Positions 14,110-24,292 of a stretch of DNA of 41,112 nucleotides are shown here, in pieces. Origin of the DNA: Candidatus Gastranaerophilales bacterium. Lineage in GTDB: Bacteria > Cyanobacteriota > Vampirovibrionia > Gastranaerophilales > Gastranaerophilaceae. Within the stretch, counting starts at the first letter, position 1. Every line of letters begins with the position of its first letter. A model generated the notes under the pieces. That model searched no databases, had not been told where the DNA came from, and worked only from the letters and a program-made list of their open reading frames with translations. A program made the position numbers and the translations under genes. The stretch lies in NCBI GenBank assembly GCA_944322875.1, contig CALUQI010000004.1, forward strand, positions 1 to 41,112, written 5' to 3'.

Positions 14110-17100
14110 TTATTCATCTTCGTTATCGTCCAGTTGGAAATCAGGAGCTCCGAACATACCCTCAATTTCTTCCAAAATTGCGGACGGTTTTCTTGCTTGA
14201 TTTCTCTGAGCAACTGCACGTTTTCTAGCTTCACGTTCTTTTTCTTCATTGGCATTTGAAAGATGATGGAATCCTGTACCGGCAGGAATTAAGCGGCCGA
14301 TAATAACATTTTCTTTCAGCCCTCTTAACATATCCTTTTTACCATCAACAGCAGCTTCTGTAAGAATTCTTGTTGTTTCTTGGAATGAAGCAGCTGAAAT
14401 AAAGCTTTCAGTATTCAATGAAGCTTTTGTAATACCAAGCAGCATATATTCACATGTTGCAGGCACTTTACCTTCTTCTTCAGCTTTTTTATTAGTTTCT
14501 TCAAATGTTTGAAGTTCAATAAGTTCGCCCGGAAGAAGATTTGTGTCTCCAGCATCAAGCACCTTAACTTTTTTAGTCATTTGGCGGACTATTATTTCAA
14601 TATGTTTATCAGCAATTTCTACACCTTGCGAACGATAAACACGTTGTACTTCATCTACCAGATATTGTTGAGCAGCTTCTACTCCGCACAATCTTATAAC
14701 ATCATGCGGGTTTAAAGGACCGCTTGTCAATGGTTGACCTTTAGTTATTTTTTGTTTGTCGTGTACTATGATATTAGCATCGATAGCATATTTAATTTCA
14801 ACTCTTCCGTTTTCATTAACAAGATATAATCTTGGTAAGTCTTCGTCAGTTTCGATTTCAGCGATGCCGTCTTCTTCCGCAAGAATAGCACAATCTTTAG
14901 GCTTACGGCCTTCAAGAAGTTCTTCTACCCTAGGCAAACCTTGAACGATATCGCCTGTTTTTTGTCTTTCAAATACCAATGTCGCAATCATATCACCTCT
15001 AAGAACGAGTGCGTCGGATTCAACCTGTAACATCGTCCCCGGACTTATAAGATACGGACGACCTATTCTTATTGATATTTCACCTTTGTTAACAGCAACA
15101 ACTCGGCCTGATACCGGTGATTTTTCCCCACTTGATGAAATTATTGAATCTGTTTTAACAAATTCTCCTTTTTTCACACTTGCGGCTGATTTTATTTTTA
15201 CAGTTTCTTCATAAGTTTCACTTGTTAAAAGAAGTCTTCTGTTGTCTGGTTTATTTTCATTTATTGAAGCAGCACCGTCATTAATTGCAAGTACTTGTGT
15301 TTTTGCAATCGGCGTTTTCGGCTCAATAGTTTGACCGTCTTTAACCAATAATTCTGTTTGAAGAGCTGATAAAAGTTTTGCATTTCCTTCAAATTCACGG
15401 CGAACTATTAAATTTTCAAGAACGACTATTCGCAAGTGGCCTTTTTCGTCCAATTCTACCATACCTTTTAAGTGTGATAGATAACCTTGCATTTGAAGTA
15501 CAAGACTTGTTCTTGTTATTGTTGAACCGTCAAGATTTCTTACTCGTGCTCCATCCTTGTATTGAAGTTGTGTAACAGGAACAATGTCTATCAATTTATC
15601 GGTTGTATTAAATTTTATAGATACATCTTTCTGACTTACTTCAAGTACTTGGACCGGTCTTATTAATATTTGGACCGGCTGATTGGCTATGTTATCTTCA
15701 TCAAGGGTTAAACTTGCATCAAGTTCTTCTTCCAAATCATCAATTTCTATTTCATCAATGGATGAATCCATTATTGTAATGATAGAAGTTTCTTTTGCTT
15801 TTATACCTTCTGCGATAACAGTTCCTTTTTTTACAACTTCACCTTCGTCCACTTTTAGTTCGGAAACACTTGATAATGTGTGAATTTCTCCAGGTCTAAC
15901 CGTAATTTCATGGATAATTTCGTTGTATTCTTTAAACTCAACTATACCGTCAATGTGACAGTATACATCTTTTACGATTTCTGTTCCCGCTGTTACGAAT
16001 GTTCCATTTTCGACCATTTTTAGTGAACTATCTTTTGAAATTTGGTGAATTTCTTCCGGAATGAATACAACTTTACCGGGTTTTGTTATAATCTGATTTT
16101 CATCAACTTCAACATCTACATAGCGAATTTCACCAGAACTTGATACAGAGCAGTCCTCGTCTAAAAGTTCTGCTATGATCATCCCATTTTCGACTGTTGT
16201 ATCTACTGGTGCTTTTACGATATACTTTTCGCCTGTTTTATTTACGGTCCAAATTTGTTCTTTTTTCGTTTGTTCAAATGCTGCATTTTCAGGCATCAAC
16301 GAAGCAATTACAATCGTAATTTCTTTACCTTGAATAATCTTCTTGATTTTTTTACCTTCAAAATCAACATCTTCAATAACTAAATCGTCACCAAAACGAA
16401 CTTCACCACCGTGTTCTGAAATCGTTAGAGTTTCAGCAAGCTTTTCTCCGGCCTTAATTTTTTGTCCGTCTTTAACCATTACTTTTGAACCGCCCGGAAG
16501 GTTATATACATCTCCGCCAAGAACCCATATAACACCTTGTTTATTAGTTGTTCTTGAAATATTACCTTGCCTGTCTTTCTTTTCATCAGCTACAAAATCT
16601 TCATAGATAACTTCTCCGCTTAAATCGGCATTAATATCTTTGGTAGCTTTTTCGGTCAAACGTGACCCATCACCTTGTGAAGCAGGTTCATATGCTGCAA
16701 GTGTAAATCCTTTTTCAACCTGCATTCCGTTTGTAAAAAACACAGTTGAACCAGCAGGTATGTGGTACTTTTCAGTTCTCTTTGCGCCTTTAACTTCAAT
16801 GTCAGCTTCATAATTAGCGACATTAACAATATCTCCGTGACGAGTTCTAAGTTCTCTTGTCTTAACATTAGATATAACTTCACCAGCTGATTTCGCGTCA
16901 ATGTGTTTCATTGCACCTGAACCCTTAAATACACCACCGGTGTGGAATGTTCTCATTGTAAGCTGTGTTCCAGGTTCTCCTATTGATTGTGCTGCTATAA
17001 TACCTATTGCTTCGCCGACATCAACAAGTTTTTGAGTTGTCATTGCCCAGCCATAGCATTTTTGGCAGATACCGTATTCAAGTCCGCAGGTTACACCTGA

Positions 17101-17970
17101 TCTTACTTTTAATTCTTGTAAGTTTAAATGTGCAATTTTTTTGATGTCATCACGGTTTAATGTTGTACCGGATTCAACTATTACTGTTCCATCTGTATCT
17201 TTAATATCTTCAGCTATTGTTCTTCCAAGTAACCTGTCGATTAAAGGTACAATTACAGCATCCCCGTCAACAATCGGTTTCATATTAATAGATTTTGTCG
17301 TATGACAATCTTCGGCTCGAATAATTACATCTTGTGCTACGTCAACAAGACGTCTTGTTAAATATCCTGAGTCAGCTGTTTTTAATGCAGTATCTACAAG
17401 ACCTTTACGTGCACCATATGATGAAATGATGTATTCTGTAACGGATAGACCTTCTTTGAAGTTTGATTTAATCGGCAAGTCAATAATTTGACCTTGTGCA
17501 TCTGCCATCAAACCACGCATACCAACTAACTGTGATACCTGCGATAAGTTACCTCTCGCTCCAGAAAATGCCATCATATATACCGGATTTAGTCTATCAA
17601 AGTTCTCAACAACTTGTTCTGTCAGTTTTGCCGTAGTCTCTGACCAAGTATCAATAACTTTTGTATATCTTTCAACTTCTGTAATTTCACCTTTTAAGTA
17701 TCTGTTTGTAGATTGTTCAATTTCTTTTTCTGCTTCCTTTAAAAGTTCTTTCTTTGCGGGAGGAACTTGCAAGTCTGCTATAGAAATTGTTGTACCTGAT
17801 TTTGTCGCGTATTTATACCCTAAATTCTTAAGGGCATTAGCAAGTTCTGCGGTTTTTGCTCCGCCATACTCCAAATACATTTGAGCAAGCAAATTGTTTA
17901 GGGCTTTTTTGTCCATTTGTTTGTTAATATATTCCGGAGTTTTCTTTTCATGTATGTATGTTGTTTCCAT
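14110..17970 (-). CDS. rpoC2: RNA polymerase subunit beta' (C-terminal part), cyanobacterial type
   Basis: This is the C-terminal part of the beta' subunit, encoded separately as in Cyanobacteria; with RpoC1 it forms the active-site half of RNA polymerase. The 1286-residue protein has the second zinc site (C222, C295, C302, C305), the bridge-helix region (about 175-210) and the trigger-loop first arm around [21 protein letters not shown] (328-348). The second arm ([20 protein letters not shown]) resumes only at residue 1005, so about 655 residues are inserted: the SI3 domain, at the size known from Cyanobacteria. The C-terminus ([20 protein letters not shown], then [17 protein letters not shown]) is canonical. 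It starts 20 bases after rpoC1 behind AAGGAAA. Confidence 0.97.
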   Translation of the reverse strand: METTYIHEKKTPEYINKQMDKKALNNLLAQMYLEYGGAKTAELANALKNLGYKYATKSGTTISIADLQVPPAKKELLKEAEKEIEQSTNRYLKGEITEVERYTKVIDTWSETTAKLTEQVVENFDRLNPVYMMAFSGARGNLSQVSQLVGMRGLMADAQGQIIDLPIKSNFKEGLSVTEYIISSYGARKGLVDTALKTADSGYLTRRLVDVAQDVIIRAEDCHTTKSINMKPIVDGDAVIVPLIDRLLGRTIAEDIKDTDGTVIVESGTTLNRDDIKKIAHLNLQELKVRSGVTCGLEYGICQKCYGWAMTTQKLVDVGEAIGIIAAQSIGEPGTQLTMRTFHTGGVFKGSGAMKHIDAKSAGEVISNVKTRELRTRHGDIVNVANYEADIEVKGAKRTEKYHIPAGSTVFFTNGMQVEKGFTLAAYEPASQGDGSRLTEKATKDINADLSGEVIYEDFVADEKKDRQGNISRTTNKQGVIWVLGGDVYNLPGGSKVMVKDGQKIKAGEKLAETLTISEHGGEVRFGDDLVIEDVDFEGKKIKKIIQGKEITIVIASLMPENAAFEQTKKEQIWTVNKTGEKYIVKAPVDTTVENGMIIAELLDEDCSVSSSGEIRYVDVEVDENQIITKPGKVVFIPEEIHQISKDSSLKMVENGTFVTAGTEIVKDVYCHIDGIVEFKEYNEIIHEITVRPGEIHTLSSVSELKVDEGEVVKKGTVIAEGIKAKETSIITIMDSSIDEIEIDDLEEELDASLTLDEDNIANQPVQILIRPVQVLEVSQKDVSIKFNTTDKLIDIVPVTQLQYKDGARVRNLDGSTITRTSLVLQMQGYLSHLKGMVELDEKGHLRIVVLENLIVRREFEGNAKLLSALQTELLVKDGQTIEPKTPIAKTQVLAINDGAASINENKPDNRRLLLTSETYEETVKIKSAASVKKGEFVKTDSIISSSGEKSPVSGRVVAVNKGEISIRIGRPYLISPGTMLQVESDALVLRGDMIATLVFERQKTGDIVQGLPRVEELLEGRKPKDCAILAEEDGIAEIETDEDLPRLYLVNENGRVEIKYAIDANIIVHDKQKITKGQPLTSGPLNPHDVIRLCGVEAAQQYLVDEVQRVYRSQGVEIADKHIEIIVRQMTKKVKVLDAGDTNLLPGELIELQTFEETNKKAEEEGKVPATCEYMLLGITKASLNTESFISAASFQETTRILTEAAVDGKKDMLRGLKENVIIGRLIPAGTGFHHLSNANEEKEREARKRAVAQRNQARKPSAILEEIEGMFGAPDFQLDDNEDE

Positions 17971-17990
17971 TCTATATTTCCTTTTTCTTT

Positions 17991-19700
17991 TTATGCAAGT
18001 GCGTTTTTAACCGTTTCATTGAAGATTATTCTACCAACGGTAGTTTCCATTCTTTCACCTTTTTCATTTCTTACAATAATCTTGTCATGAAGTTCAATTA
18101 CTCCGACTTCAAGTGCTGAAATAGCATCTTCAAAACTGTAGAAATATCCTTTAGGTTCTTGTTCAGGATTTTTCAAAATTGTTAGATAGTACATACCAAG
18201 TACCATATCCTGAGATGGTGTAATGATAGGTTTACCGTTTGCCGGAGCCAAAATGTTATTAGTAGCTAACATTAACATTCTAGCTTCAGTTTGTGCTTCA
18301 ATTGACAACGGTACGTGTACAGCCATTTGGTCGCCGTCAAAGTCAGCGTTAAAAGCTGTACATACCAACGGATGTAATTGAATTGCTCTACCTTCAACCA
18401 GTTTAGGTTCAAATGCTTGAATTCCAAGACGGTGAAGAGTAGGAGCTCGGTTTAATAGTACCGGATGTCCGTCAATTACCTCTTCTAATATGTCCCAAAC
18501 TACTGCTTCAGAACGTTCAATCTTCTTTTTAGCCGACTTGATATTTTGAACGTATCCTCTTTCAATAAGTTTATTAACAACAAATGGTTTAAATAATTCA
18601 ATAGCCATTTCTTTTGGTAAACCGCATTGATTTAAGCTTAATTGCGGGCCTACTACGATAACAGAACGACCTGAGTAGTCAACACGTTTACCCAATAAGT
18701 TTTGTCTGAAACGACCTTGTTTCCCTTCAATAATATTTGATAATGATTTGAGTGCTCGATTGTTAGGTCCGACAACAGTTCTTCCTCGTCTTCCGTTGTC
18801 AATCAAGGCATCTACAGCTTCTTGAAGCATGCGTTTTTCGTTTCTGACAATGATTTCAGGAGCCCCCATTTCTAACAGCCTTTGTAAACGATTGTTTCTG
18901 TTAATTACACGTCTGTATAGGTCGTTTAAGTCTGATGTTGCAAAACGTCCGCCATCAAGCTGTACCATAGGTCTCAAGTCAGGTGGGGTTACCGGAAGTA
19001 CATCCATTACCATCCAGGTCGGATCAGTTTCTGAAGAAATTAGTGCATCAAGTAATCTGAGTCGTTTTATCAGCTTACTTTTTCTCTGAACTGAGGTTAC
19101 GTTGCCCGCAAGTTCTGTTCTTATTTCTTCTGCAAGTTCCTTTGTATTTATTTCTGACAGAAGTTCTTTTATTGCTTCTGCTCCGATTCCTACTTTTAGT
19201 TCAGTTTCTTCGTTTTCGGTAATGTAGTCTTCGTATTCCTCTTCTCCCAGTAATTGGAATTTTTTAAAAGGACTTTCTCCTGGCTCAATTACAACATAGT
19301 TGTTGAAATATATAACTTGTTCAAGGTCTTTCAATGTCATATCCAGAAGTAATCCCAAATATGAAGGAATTCCCTTTAAAAACCATATATGAGAAACCGG
19401 TGCTGCAAGTTTAATGTGACCCATTCTGTGACGACGAACTTTTGAGTCTGTTACTTCAACTCCGCAACGTTCACATATAATACCTTTATGTCTTACTCTT
19501 TTGTATTTACCGCAATAGCATTCCCAGTCTTTTGTCGGTCCAAAAATTCTCTCACAGAATAAACCGTCTCTTTCGGGTTTTAATGTACGGTAATTTATTG
19601 TTTCCGGTTTCGTAACTTCGCCGTACGACCATTTTAAAATTCTTTCCGGCGAAGCTATGCTTATTCTTATATAGTCAAAGTAATCTATGCTTGTTGACAT
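17991..19700 (-). CDS. rpoC1: RNA polymerase subunit gamma (N-terminal part of beta')
   Basis: The separately encoded N-terminal part of beta', called gamma in Cyanobacteria. The 569-residue protein has the first zinc site (C61, C63, C76, C79), the clamp and lid segments ([20 protein letters not shown]) and the catalytic [16 protein letters not shown], whose D453, D455 and D457 hold the active-site magnesium. It ends at the point where cyanobacterial rpoC1 ends, soon after the active-site domain. It is slightly shorter than the usual 620-630 residues. The SD (AGGAG) is rather far, 11 bases, from the ATG. Middle gene of rpoB-rpoC1-rpoC2. Confidence 0.97.
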   Translation of the reverse strand: MSTSIDYFDYIRISIASPERILKWSYGEVTKPETINYRTLKPERDGLFCERIFGPTKDWECYCGKYKRVRHKGIICERCGVEVTDSKVRRHRMGHIKLAAPVSHIWFLKGIPSYLGLLLDMTLKDLEQVIYFNNYVVIEPGESPFKKFQLLGEEEYEDYITENEETELKVGIGAEAIKELLSEINTKELAEEIRTELAGNVTSVQRKSKLIKRLRLLDALISSETDPTWMVMDVLPVTPPDLRPMVQLDGGRFATSDLNDLYRRVINRNNRLQRLLEMGAPEIIVRNEKRMLQEAVDALIDNGRRGRTVVGPNNRALKSLSNIIEGKQGRFRQNLLGKRVDYSGRSVIVVGPQLSLNQCGLPKEMAIELFKPFVVNKLIERGYVQNIKSAKKKIERSEAVVWDILEEVIDGHPVLLNRAPTLHRLGIQAFEPKLVEGRAIQLHPLVCTAFNADFDGDQMAVHVPLSIEAQTEARMLMLATNNILAPANGKPIITPSQDMVLGMYYLTILKNPEQEPKGYFYSFEDAISALEVGVIELHDKIIVRNEKGERMETTVGRIIFNETVKNALA

Positions 19701-19723
19701 TTTTATGTTTTCTCCTTTTATTT

Positions 19724-19743
19724 GCGGGGATTTATATCCCCGC
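19724..19743 (-). promoter_or_regulatory. hairpin between rpoB and rpoC1
   Basis: A perfect 7-bp GC-rich inverted repeat GCGGGGA/TCCCCGC with a 6-base loop fills the rpoB-rpoC1 spacer. It is not followed by a T tract on the minus strand (AAATAAAAGG follows), so it is not a terminator. It may protect or set the processing point of the mRNA. Confidence 0.4.
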
Positions 19744-19753
19744 TTATTACTTA

Positions 19754-22700
19754 TTATAGGTCTCCGAAAGTTGTCGGCGTCTCAAAGAAGTTAATGTTTA
19801 ATAATTCTGAGTCAATGTCTGACAGCGTGCGTTTTGGTGCAGCTTTTCTTAAATCATCCATATCACTCATTAAATCAACTTCTTCACCGTCTTTCTTTGA
19901 TACAGTTATATCCAAACCGATACTTTGTAATTCTCTTACCAGTACCTTAAATGATTCTGGAATTCCTGGTCTTGGAATATTGTCGCCTTTTACGATTGAC
20001 TCGTAAGCTCTATTTCTGCCATTTACATCATCTGATTTGATTGTTAACATCTCTTGTAATGTATAAGCGGCACCATATGCTTCCAATGCCCAAACTTCCA
20101 TTTCTCCGAATCTTTGTCCGCCAAATTGTGCTTTACCACCCAATGGCTGTTGTGTTACTAATGAATACGGACCTGTTGAACGAGCGTGAATTTTATCGTC
20201 AACAAGGTGGACAAGTTTTAGGATGTATGAAAGACCTACTGCCACCGGTTCATCAAATTGTTCACCCGTCCTTCCGTCAATAAGTCTTACTTTACCATCT
20301 TCTGTGACCCAATCACAACCGCTTTCTTTGATGCCTTTAAGTAATTCGTGTTTTGTCGCGATTTCAGATTGTGCTTCACCATACATCTCATCAAATGATG
20401 GTGCTTCGTAATAGTTACCAGTTAGATATGCTGCCAAACCTAACAATAATTCGTAAGTTTGTCCTACATTCATACGTGATGGAACACCAAGTGGGTTCAA
20501 TACTATATCAACAGGGGTTCCGTCAGGCATAAATGGCATATCTTCTTTGGGTAATATTCTTGATACAATACCTTTGTTACCGTGACGTCCCGAAAGCTTG
20601 TCACCTACTGATACTTTACGTTTCTGTGCTATGTATACTCGGATTACTGTATTTGCTCCGGGCGGTAATTCATCACCCTTTTCTCTGTCAAATACCTTTA
20701 CGTCGATTACACGTCCACCCTCTCCGTGTGGAACTCTTAGTGAATTGTCTTTTACATCGCGTGCTTTCTCGGCAAAGATTGCTCGTAAAAGTTTCTCTTC
20801 CGGTGGATGTTCCGATTCGCCTTTTGGTGTTACTTTACCTACTAGTATGTCATCGGCATATACTCTCGCTCCGATACGAACTATACCACGTTCATCCAAA
20901 TGTCTTAGCGCATCTTCTGATACATTCGGTATTTCTCGGGTAATTTCTTCAGGACCTAGTTTTGTCTGCCTTGCATCTATTTCTAATTTCTCAATGTGTA
21001 TTGATGTAAAGATATCATCATGTACGCATCTTTCGGAAAGTAGAATAGCATCTTCAAAGTTGTATCCTTCCCAAGGCATATATGCGACTATTACGTTTTT
21101 ACCAAGTGAAAGTTCTCCGCCGCATGTTGACGCTCCGTCTGCAATTACGTCGCCTGCTTTCACTTTGTCTCCTTCATTTACTATAGGTCGTTGGTTAATA
21201 CAAGTATCCTGGTTGCTTCTTACGTATTTCATTAATTGGTATACGTGAGGATTGTTCTGTTTGTCGCGGATTATTATTTCTTCCCCTACAACTCTTTCTA
21301 CAACTCCGTCTACTTCCGATACAATTACCATACCGGAGTCTTTTGCGGCTCTTGCTTCTAAGCCTGTACCAACAACAGGTCTTTGTGTTATAAATAAAGG
21401 TACTGCTTGACGTTGCATGTTTGATCCCATTAATGCACGGTTAGCATCGTCGTGCTCTATGAATGGAATCATTGAGGTCGCAACTGAGATAATCTGTATT
21501 GGACAAACACCCACGTAGTCAACCTTTTTAGAATCACCCATTGTGAATTCAGAATGGTAACGTACAGGAACATATTCGTCTTTGAAACTCCTGTCTTTGT
21601 TTAATTGTACGTCTGCAGGAGCACAACGGAAGTTTTCGTCTTCATCTGCTGTAAGATAATGTACTTCATCTGTTACAACACCGTCTTTTACAACAAAGAA
21701 TGGTGATTCAATAAAACCATAATCATTTACTTTAGCGTGTGTAGCCAAAGATCCAATCAAACCTGCATTCGGTCCTTCAGGTGTCTCTACAGGACATATA
21801 CGCCCATAGTGTGACGGGTGAATGTCACGTACTGCAAATCCAGCACGTTCTCTCATTAAACCTCCCGGGCCTAATGCCGATATACGTCTTTTGTGTGTGA
21901 GTTCGGCTAATGGGTTTGTTTGGTCCATGAATTGTGATAACTGTGAACTTCCGAAAAATTCCTTTAATGATGCAACTAAAGGTTTTGTATTAAGTAAGTT
22001 CAATGGGGTCAATGTCTCTGAATCCTGTAAAGTCATTCTCTCTTTTACTATTCTTTCAATTCTGGAAAGCCCAACTCTAAATTGGTTCTGTAAAAGCTCA
22101 CCAACTGATCGGATTCTTCTGTTACCTAAGTGGTCGATATCGTCTAATGTACCTTCATCGTATGTTAGGTTGATAAGGTATTCAATTGACGCAACGATAT
22201 CTTGAACCGTCAATGTCCTTTGATTCTTAGGTATGTTTAAGTTTAATTTCTTGTTTAATTTGTATCGGCCTACACGACCAATATCGTATTTCTTCTCGTC
22301 AAAGAAACGTGCTTCTAAAATTGAACGCCCGCCTTGAGGAGATGCTGGATCTCCGGGTCTGAGTTTTTTGTATACCTCAATTAGCGCATCGTCAGTTGTT
22401 TCTGCCGTGTCTTTTTCCAGAGTCTTTTTCAAAAATTCAAAGTGCGTGAATAGTGTCTCCATTTCGGAAACTGTTATTCCCATTGCCTTTAGTAAAGTCG
22501 TTGCAAGTATCTTCCTGTTCTTGTCTATCTTTACGTATATTAAGTCATTACTGTCGGTTTCTATTTTTAACCAAGCTCCACGGTTAGGTATCATTGTGGC
22601 ATTGTATAATCTTTTTCCCGCAGGTGATACCTCGCGCTTGAAATAAACCCCGGGCGAACGTACAATCTGTGAAACGATAACACGTTCTGCTCCGTTTACG

Positions 22701-23071
22701 ATGAATGTGCCTTTGTCTGTCATTGTCGGAATGTCTCCGATATAGACTTCTTGTTCTTTGATTTCACCGCTGTCTCTGTTTACTAATCTTATCATAACGC
22801 GTAATTGCTTTGCGTAGGTCGCGTCATGAATTCTTGCTTCTTCAATTGTATACTTCGCATTGTCAAAAGTATAATTTGGTAAGAAATGCAATTCTAATCT
22901 GCCTGTATAGTCTTTTATCGGGCTGAAAGACAGTAATTCCTCCTTTAAACCCTCTTTTAAAAACCATTCAAAAGATTTTTTTTGCACTTCAATAAGGTCC
23001 GGTAAATCGTCCAATCGAGTATGCGGAATACCCATTGGAGTTACTCTTTCTGCGTATTTTGTCTTAGACAT
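19754..23071 (-). CDS. rpoB: RNA polymerase subunit beta
   Basis: The beta subunit of RNA polymerase, 1105 residues, the short form typical of the cyanobacterial lineage and without the large insertions of the E. coli protein (1342). The rifampicin pocket is intact around [20 protein letters not shown] (373-392), with D383, H393 and S398 at the positions of E. coli D516, H526 and S531, so no rifampicin-resistance change is visible. The [19 protein letters not shown] segment and the C-terminal clamp part that includes [19 protein letters not shown] are canonical. The start follows GAGGTAATTTA. rplJ/rplL are not upstream; the gene has its own promoter and a leader of about 150 bases. Confidence 0.98.
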   Translation of the reverse strand: MSKTKYAERVTPMGIPHTRLDDLPDLIEVQKKSFEWFLKEGLKEELLSFSPIKDYTGRLELHFLPNYTFDNAKYTIEEARIHDATYAKQLRVMIRLVNRDSGEIKEQEVYIGDIPTMTDKGTFIVNGAERVIVSQIVRSPGVYFKREVSPAGKRLYNATMIPNRGAWLKIETDSNDLIYVKIDKNRKILATTLLKAMGITVSEMETLFTHFEFLKKTLEKDTAETTDDALIEVYKKLRPGDPASPQGGRSILEARFFDEKKYDIGRVGRYKLNKKLNLNIPKNQRTLTVQDIVASIEYLINLTYDEGTLDDIDHLGNRRIRSVGELLQNQFRVGLSRIERIVKERMTLQDSETLTPLNLLNTKPLVASLKEFFGSSQLSQFMDQTNPLAELTHKRRISALGPGGLMRERAGFAVRDIHPSHYGRICPVETPEGPNAGLIGSLATHAKVNDYGFIESPFFVVKDGVVTDEVHYLTADEDENFRCAPADVQLNKDRSFKDEYVPVRYHSEFTMGDSKKVDYVGVCPIQIISVATSMIPFIEHDDANRALMGSNMQRQAVPLFITQRPVVGTGLEARAAKDSGMVIVSEVDGVVERVVGEEIIIRDKQNNPHVYQLMKYVRSNQDTCINQRPIVNEGDKVKAGDVIADGASTCGGELSLGKNVIVAYMPWEGYNFEDAILLSERCVHDDIFTSIHIEKLEIDARQTKLGPEEITREIPNVSEDALRHLDERGIVRIGARVYADDILVGKVTPKGESEHPPEEKLLRAIFAEKARDVKDNSLRVPHGEGGRVIDVKVFDREKGDELPPGANTVIRVYIAQKRKVSVGDKLSGRHGNKGIVSRILPKEDMPFMPDGTPVDIVLNPLGVPSRMNVGQTYELLLGLAAYLTGNYYEAPSFDEMYGEAQSEIATKHELLKGIKESGCDWVTEDGKVRLIDGRTGEQFDEPVAVGLSYILKLVHLVDDKIHARSTGPYSLVTQQPLGGKAQFGGQRFGEMEVWALEAYGAAYTLQEMLTIKSDDVNGRNRAYESIVKGDNIPRPGIPESFKVLVRELQSIGLDITVSKKDGEEVDLMSDMDDLRKAAPKRTLSDIDSELLNINFFETPTTFGDL

Positions 23072-23142
23072 TAAATTACCTCATTTTCATAAATGGTGTA
23101 CGTACTAAAAAAATTTTAATTCTAACTTGAGGCTGTTAACCT

Positions 23143-23160
23143 TTTGCCTTGTCAGGCAAA
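23143..23160 (-). promoter_or_regulatory. hairpin in the rpoB leader
   Basis: A perfect 7-bp stem TTTGCCT/AGGCAAA with a 4-base loop sits about 70 bases before the rpoB ATG. It is not followed by a T tract. It could be an mRNA stabiliser or protein site; no known family recognised. Confidence 0.35.
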
Positions 23161-23230
23161 TAATTATGTTTACTGGAGTAGTTTGGCTTTGGGCACAAAT
23201 CACCCCCACTTTACTTCTGCATGTTACTAC

Positions 23231-23258
23231 ATATTAGTACATCAATATTTTGAGTCAA
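23231..23258 (-). promoter_or_regulatory. promoter of rpoB-rpoC1-rpoC2
   Basis: TTGACT (23253-23258) and TAATAT (23231-23236), spaced 16 bases on the minus strand, fit a sigma-70-type promoter; the start would be near 23224, about 150 bases before rpoB. The -35 lies in one arm of a 7-bp inverted repeat GAGTCAA/TTGACTC (23252-23271), which could be an operator. Confidence 0.6.
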
Positions 23259-23271
23259 GAAAATTTGACTC

Positions 23272-23452
23272 CTTTTTTTGTTAAATGTTAAATTTTTGTT
23301 ACATTTTTTCACCCATTGTTTTTTTTAGCCTTGAAAGCTTGAATATATAAGGATTGTGGTGTCAAGGGTATTGTTGTTTCTATTGCTGTATTTGCATTTC
23401 GGGCTTGCGCCGCTAACTCCCTGTTTTTAAAGCTTTCAGGTCTTTGTTATGA
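23272..23452. other. intergenic region upstream of the rpoB promoter
   Basis: About 180 AT-rich bases between the rpoB promoter and the stop of the TPR-protein gene. It starts with a seven-T run (plus strand) directly after the inverted repeat at 23252-23271, which together resemble a weak plus-strand terminator. A TTGACA on the minus strand (in the complement of GGTGTCAAGGG) has no suitable -10. No open frame with an SD and no RNA gene is seen. Confidence 0.4.
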
Positions 23453-24292
23453 TTAAAGCTTATATCTGTGTACAGAATTTGAACCTTGTGATGAAATAAA
23501 AAGAATACCATTTGATATATGAAGTCCATATGGTTTTGTAATATTTTCAAGCAATATTGTTATTTGTCCTGATGCATCGGCTTTTAAAATATTATTTGAA
23601 TTGTAATTAGCTATATAAATGTTCCCGTTTTTATCACTAATCAAGCTTATTGGTCCTTTTATCTTTGGGTCTTTTAAATAAACTATTTTTTCTCCATTTG
23701 GTGTTATTTTGAATATAACATTGTCAGAAAAACCAGCCACATAAAGATTTCCGGATGTATCGGTTGTTATTCCGGTCGGACTCGGAATATTTTCATATAT
23801 GCCGTTTGTTTGGGGTTGTGACGGAGTTTCTGTTTTGTTATATTGCTGTTTTATGGTTTGAAAATCTGTGTTTAATTCATTTGCAAGTTGTTTTGCTTTA
23901 GGTGCTAAATATGATTCTGAGGGAATTATAGATAAAAATGATTTAGCCTTATCATATTGACCAAGTTTTTTACTTAATTCGGCAGCCTTGTATACGGCAT
24001 CATAATCATCAGGTTTTCTTACTACTATTTGTTTAAATACTGTTAGTGCGGCTTCATCTTGTCCCAAATATTCTAATATTGAACCCAGATTATAATATGC
24101 ATCTATATAATTGGGATCAAGCGAAATTGCGTTTCTGAAAGCATCCATAGACCTATCATATTGACCAATTTTGTAAAAGTCGATCCCTTTATTATACTGT
24201 AGCTTTGCTTCCGTTACACCCTCGCTATAAGTAGGTTGTAGCGGTAAAAATGCACACAACAATATCAGTATGATTATTTTTTTATATCTCAC
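23453..24292 (-). CDS. secreted TPR protein with NHL/beta-propeller-like C-terminus
   Basis: The 279-residue product begins with a cleavable signal peptide (KKIIILILLCAFLPLQPTYS), followed by tetratricopeptide repeats (about 28-150; DRSMDAFRNAISLDPNYIDA and YYNLGSILEYLGQDEAAL are typical). From about 165 it has blade-like repeats of the NHL/SMP-30 kind (GITTDTSGNLYVAGFSDNVI, SLISDKNGNIYIANYNSNNI), too few for a complete propeller. It probably acts outside the inner membrane as a scaffold. The GTG start lies within the end of malQ (11-base overlap) with GAGG six bases before it, so translation is coupled. No enzymatic motif; function unknown. Confidence 0.75.
   Translation of the reverse strand: MRYKKIIILILLCAFLPLQPTYSEGVTEAKLQYNKGIDFYKIGQYDRSMDAFRNAISLDPNYIDAYYNLGSILEYLGQDEAALTVFKQIVVRKPDDYDAVYKAAELSKKLGQYDKAKSFLSIIPSESYLAPKAKQLANELNTDFQTIKQQYNKTETPSQPQTNGIYENIPSPTGITTDTSGNLYVAGFSDNVIFKITPNGEKIVYLKDPKIKGPISLISDKNGNIYIANYNSNNILKADASGQITILLENITKPYGLHISNGILFISSQGSNSVHRYKL

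Noticed and set aside
14510-16900. Possible separate gene in the middle of rpoC2 because the sequence is unlike E. coli beta'
   Set aside because: The frame is continuous and the segment matches the position and size of the cyanobacterial SI3 insertion.
20598-21248. Plus-strand 216-residue frame opposite rpoB
   Set aside because: Antisense shadow of a conserved gene; no SD and biased composition. Same for other plus-strand frames across 14100-23000.
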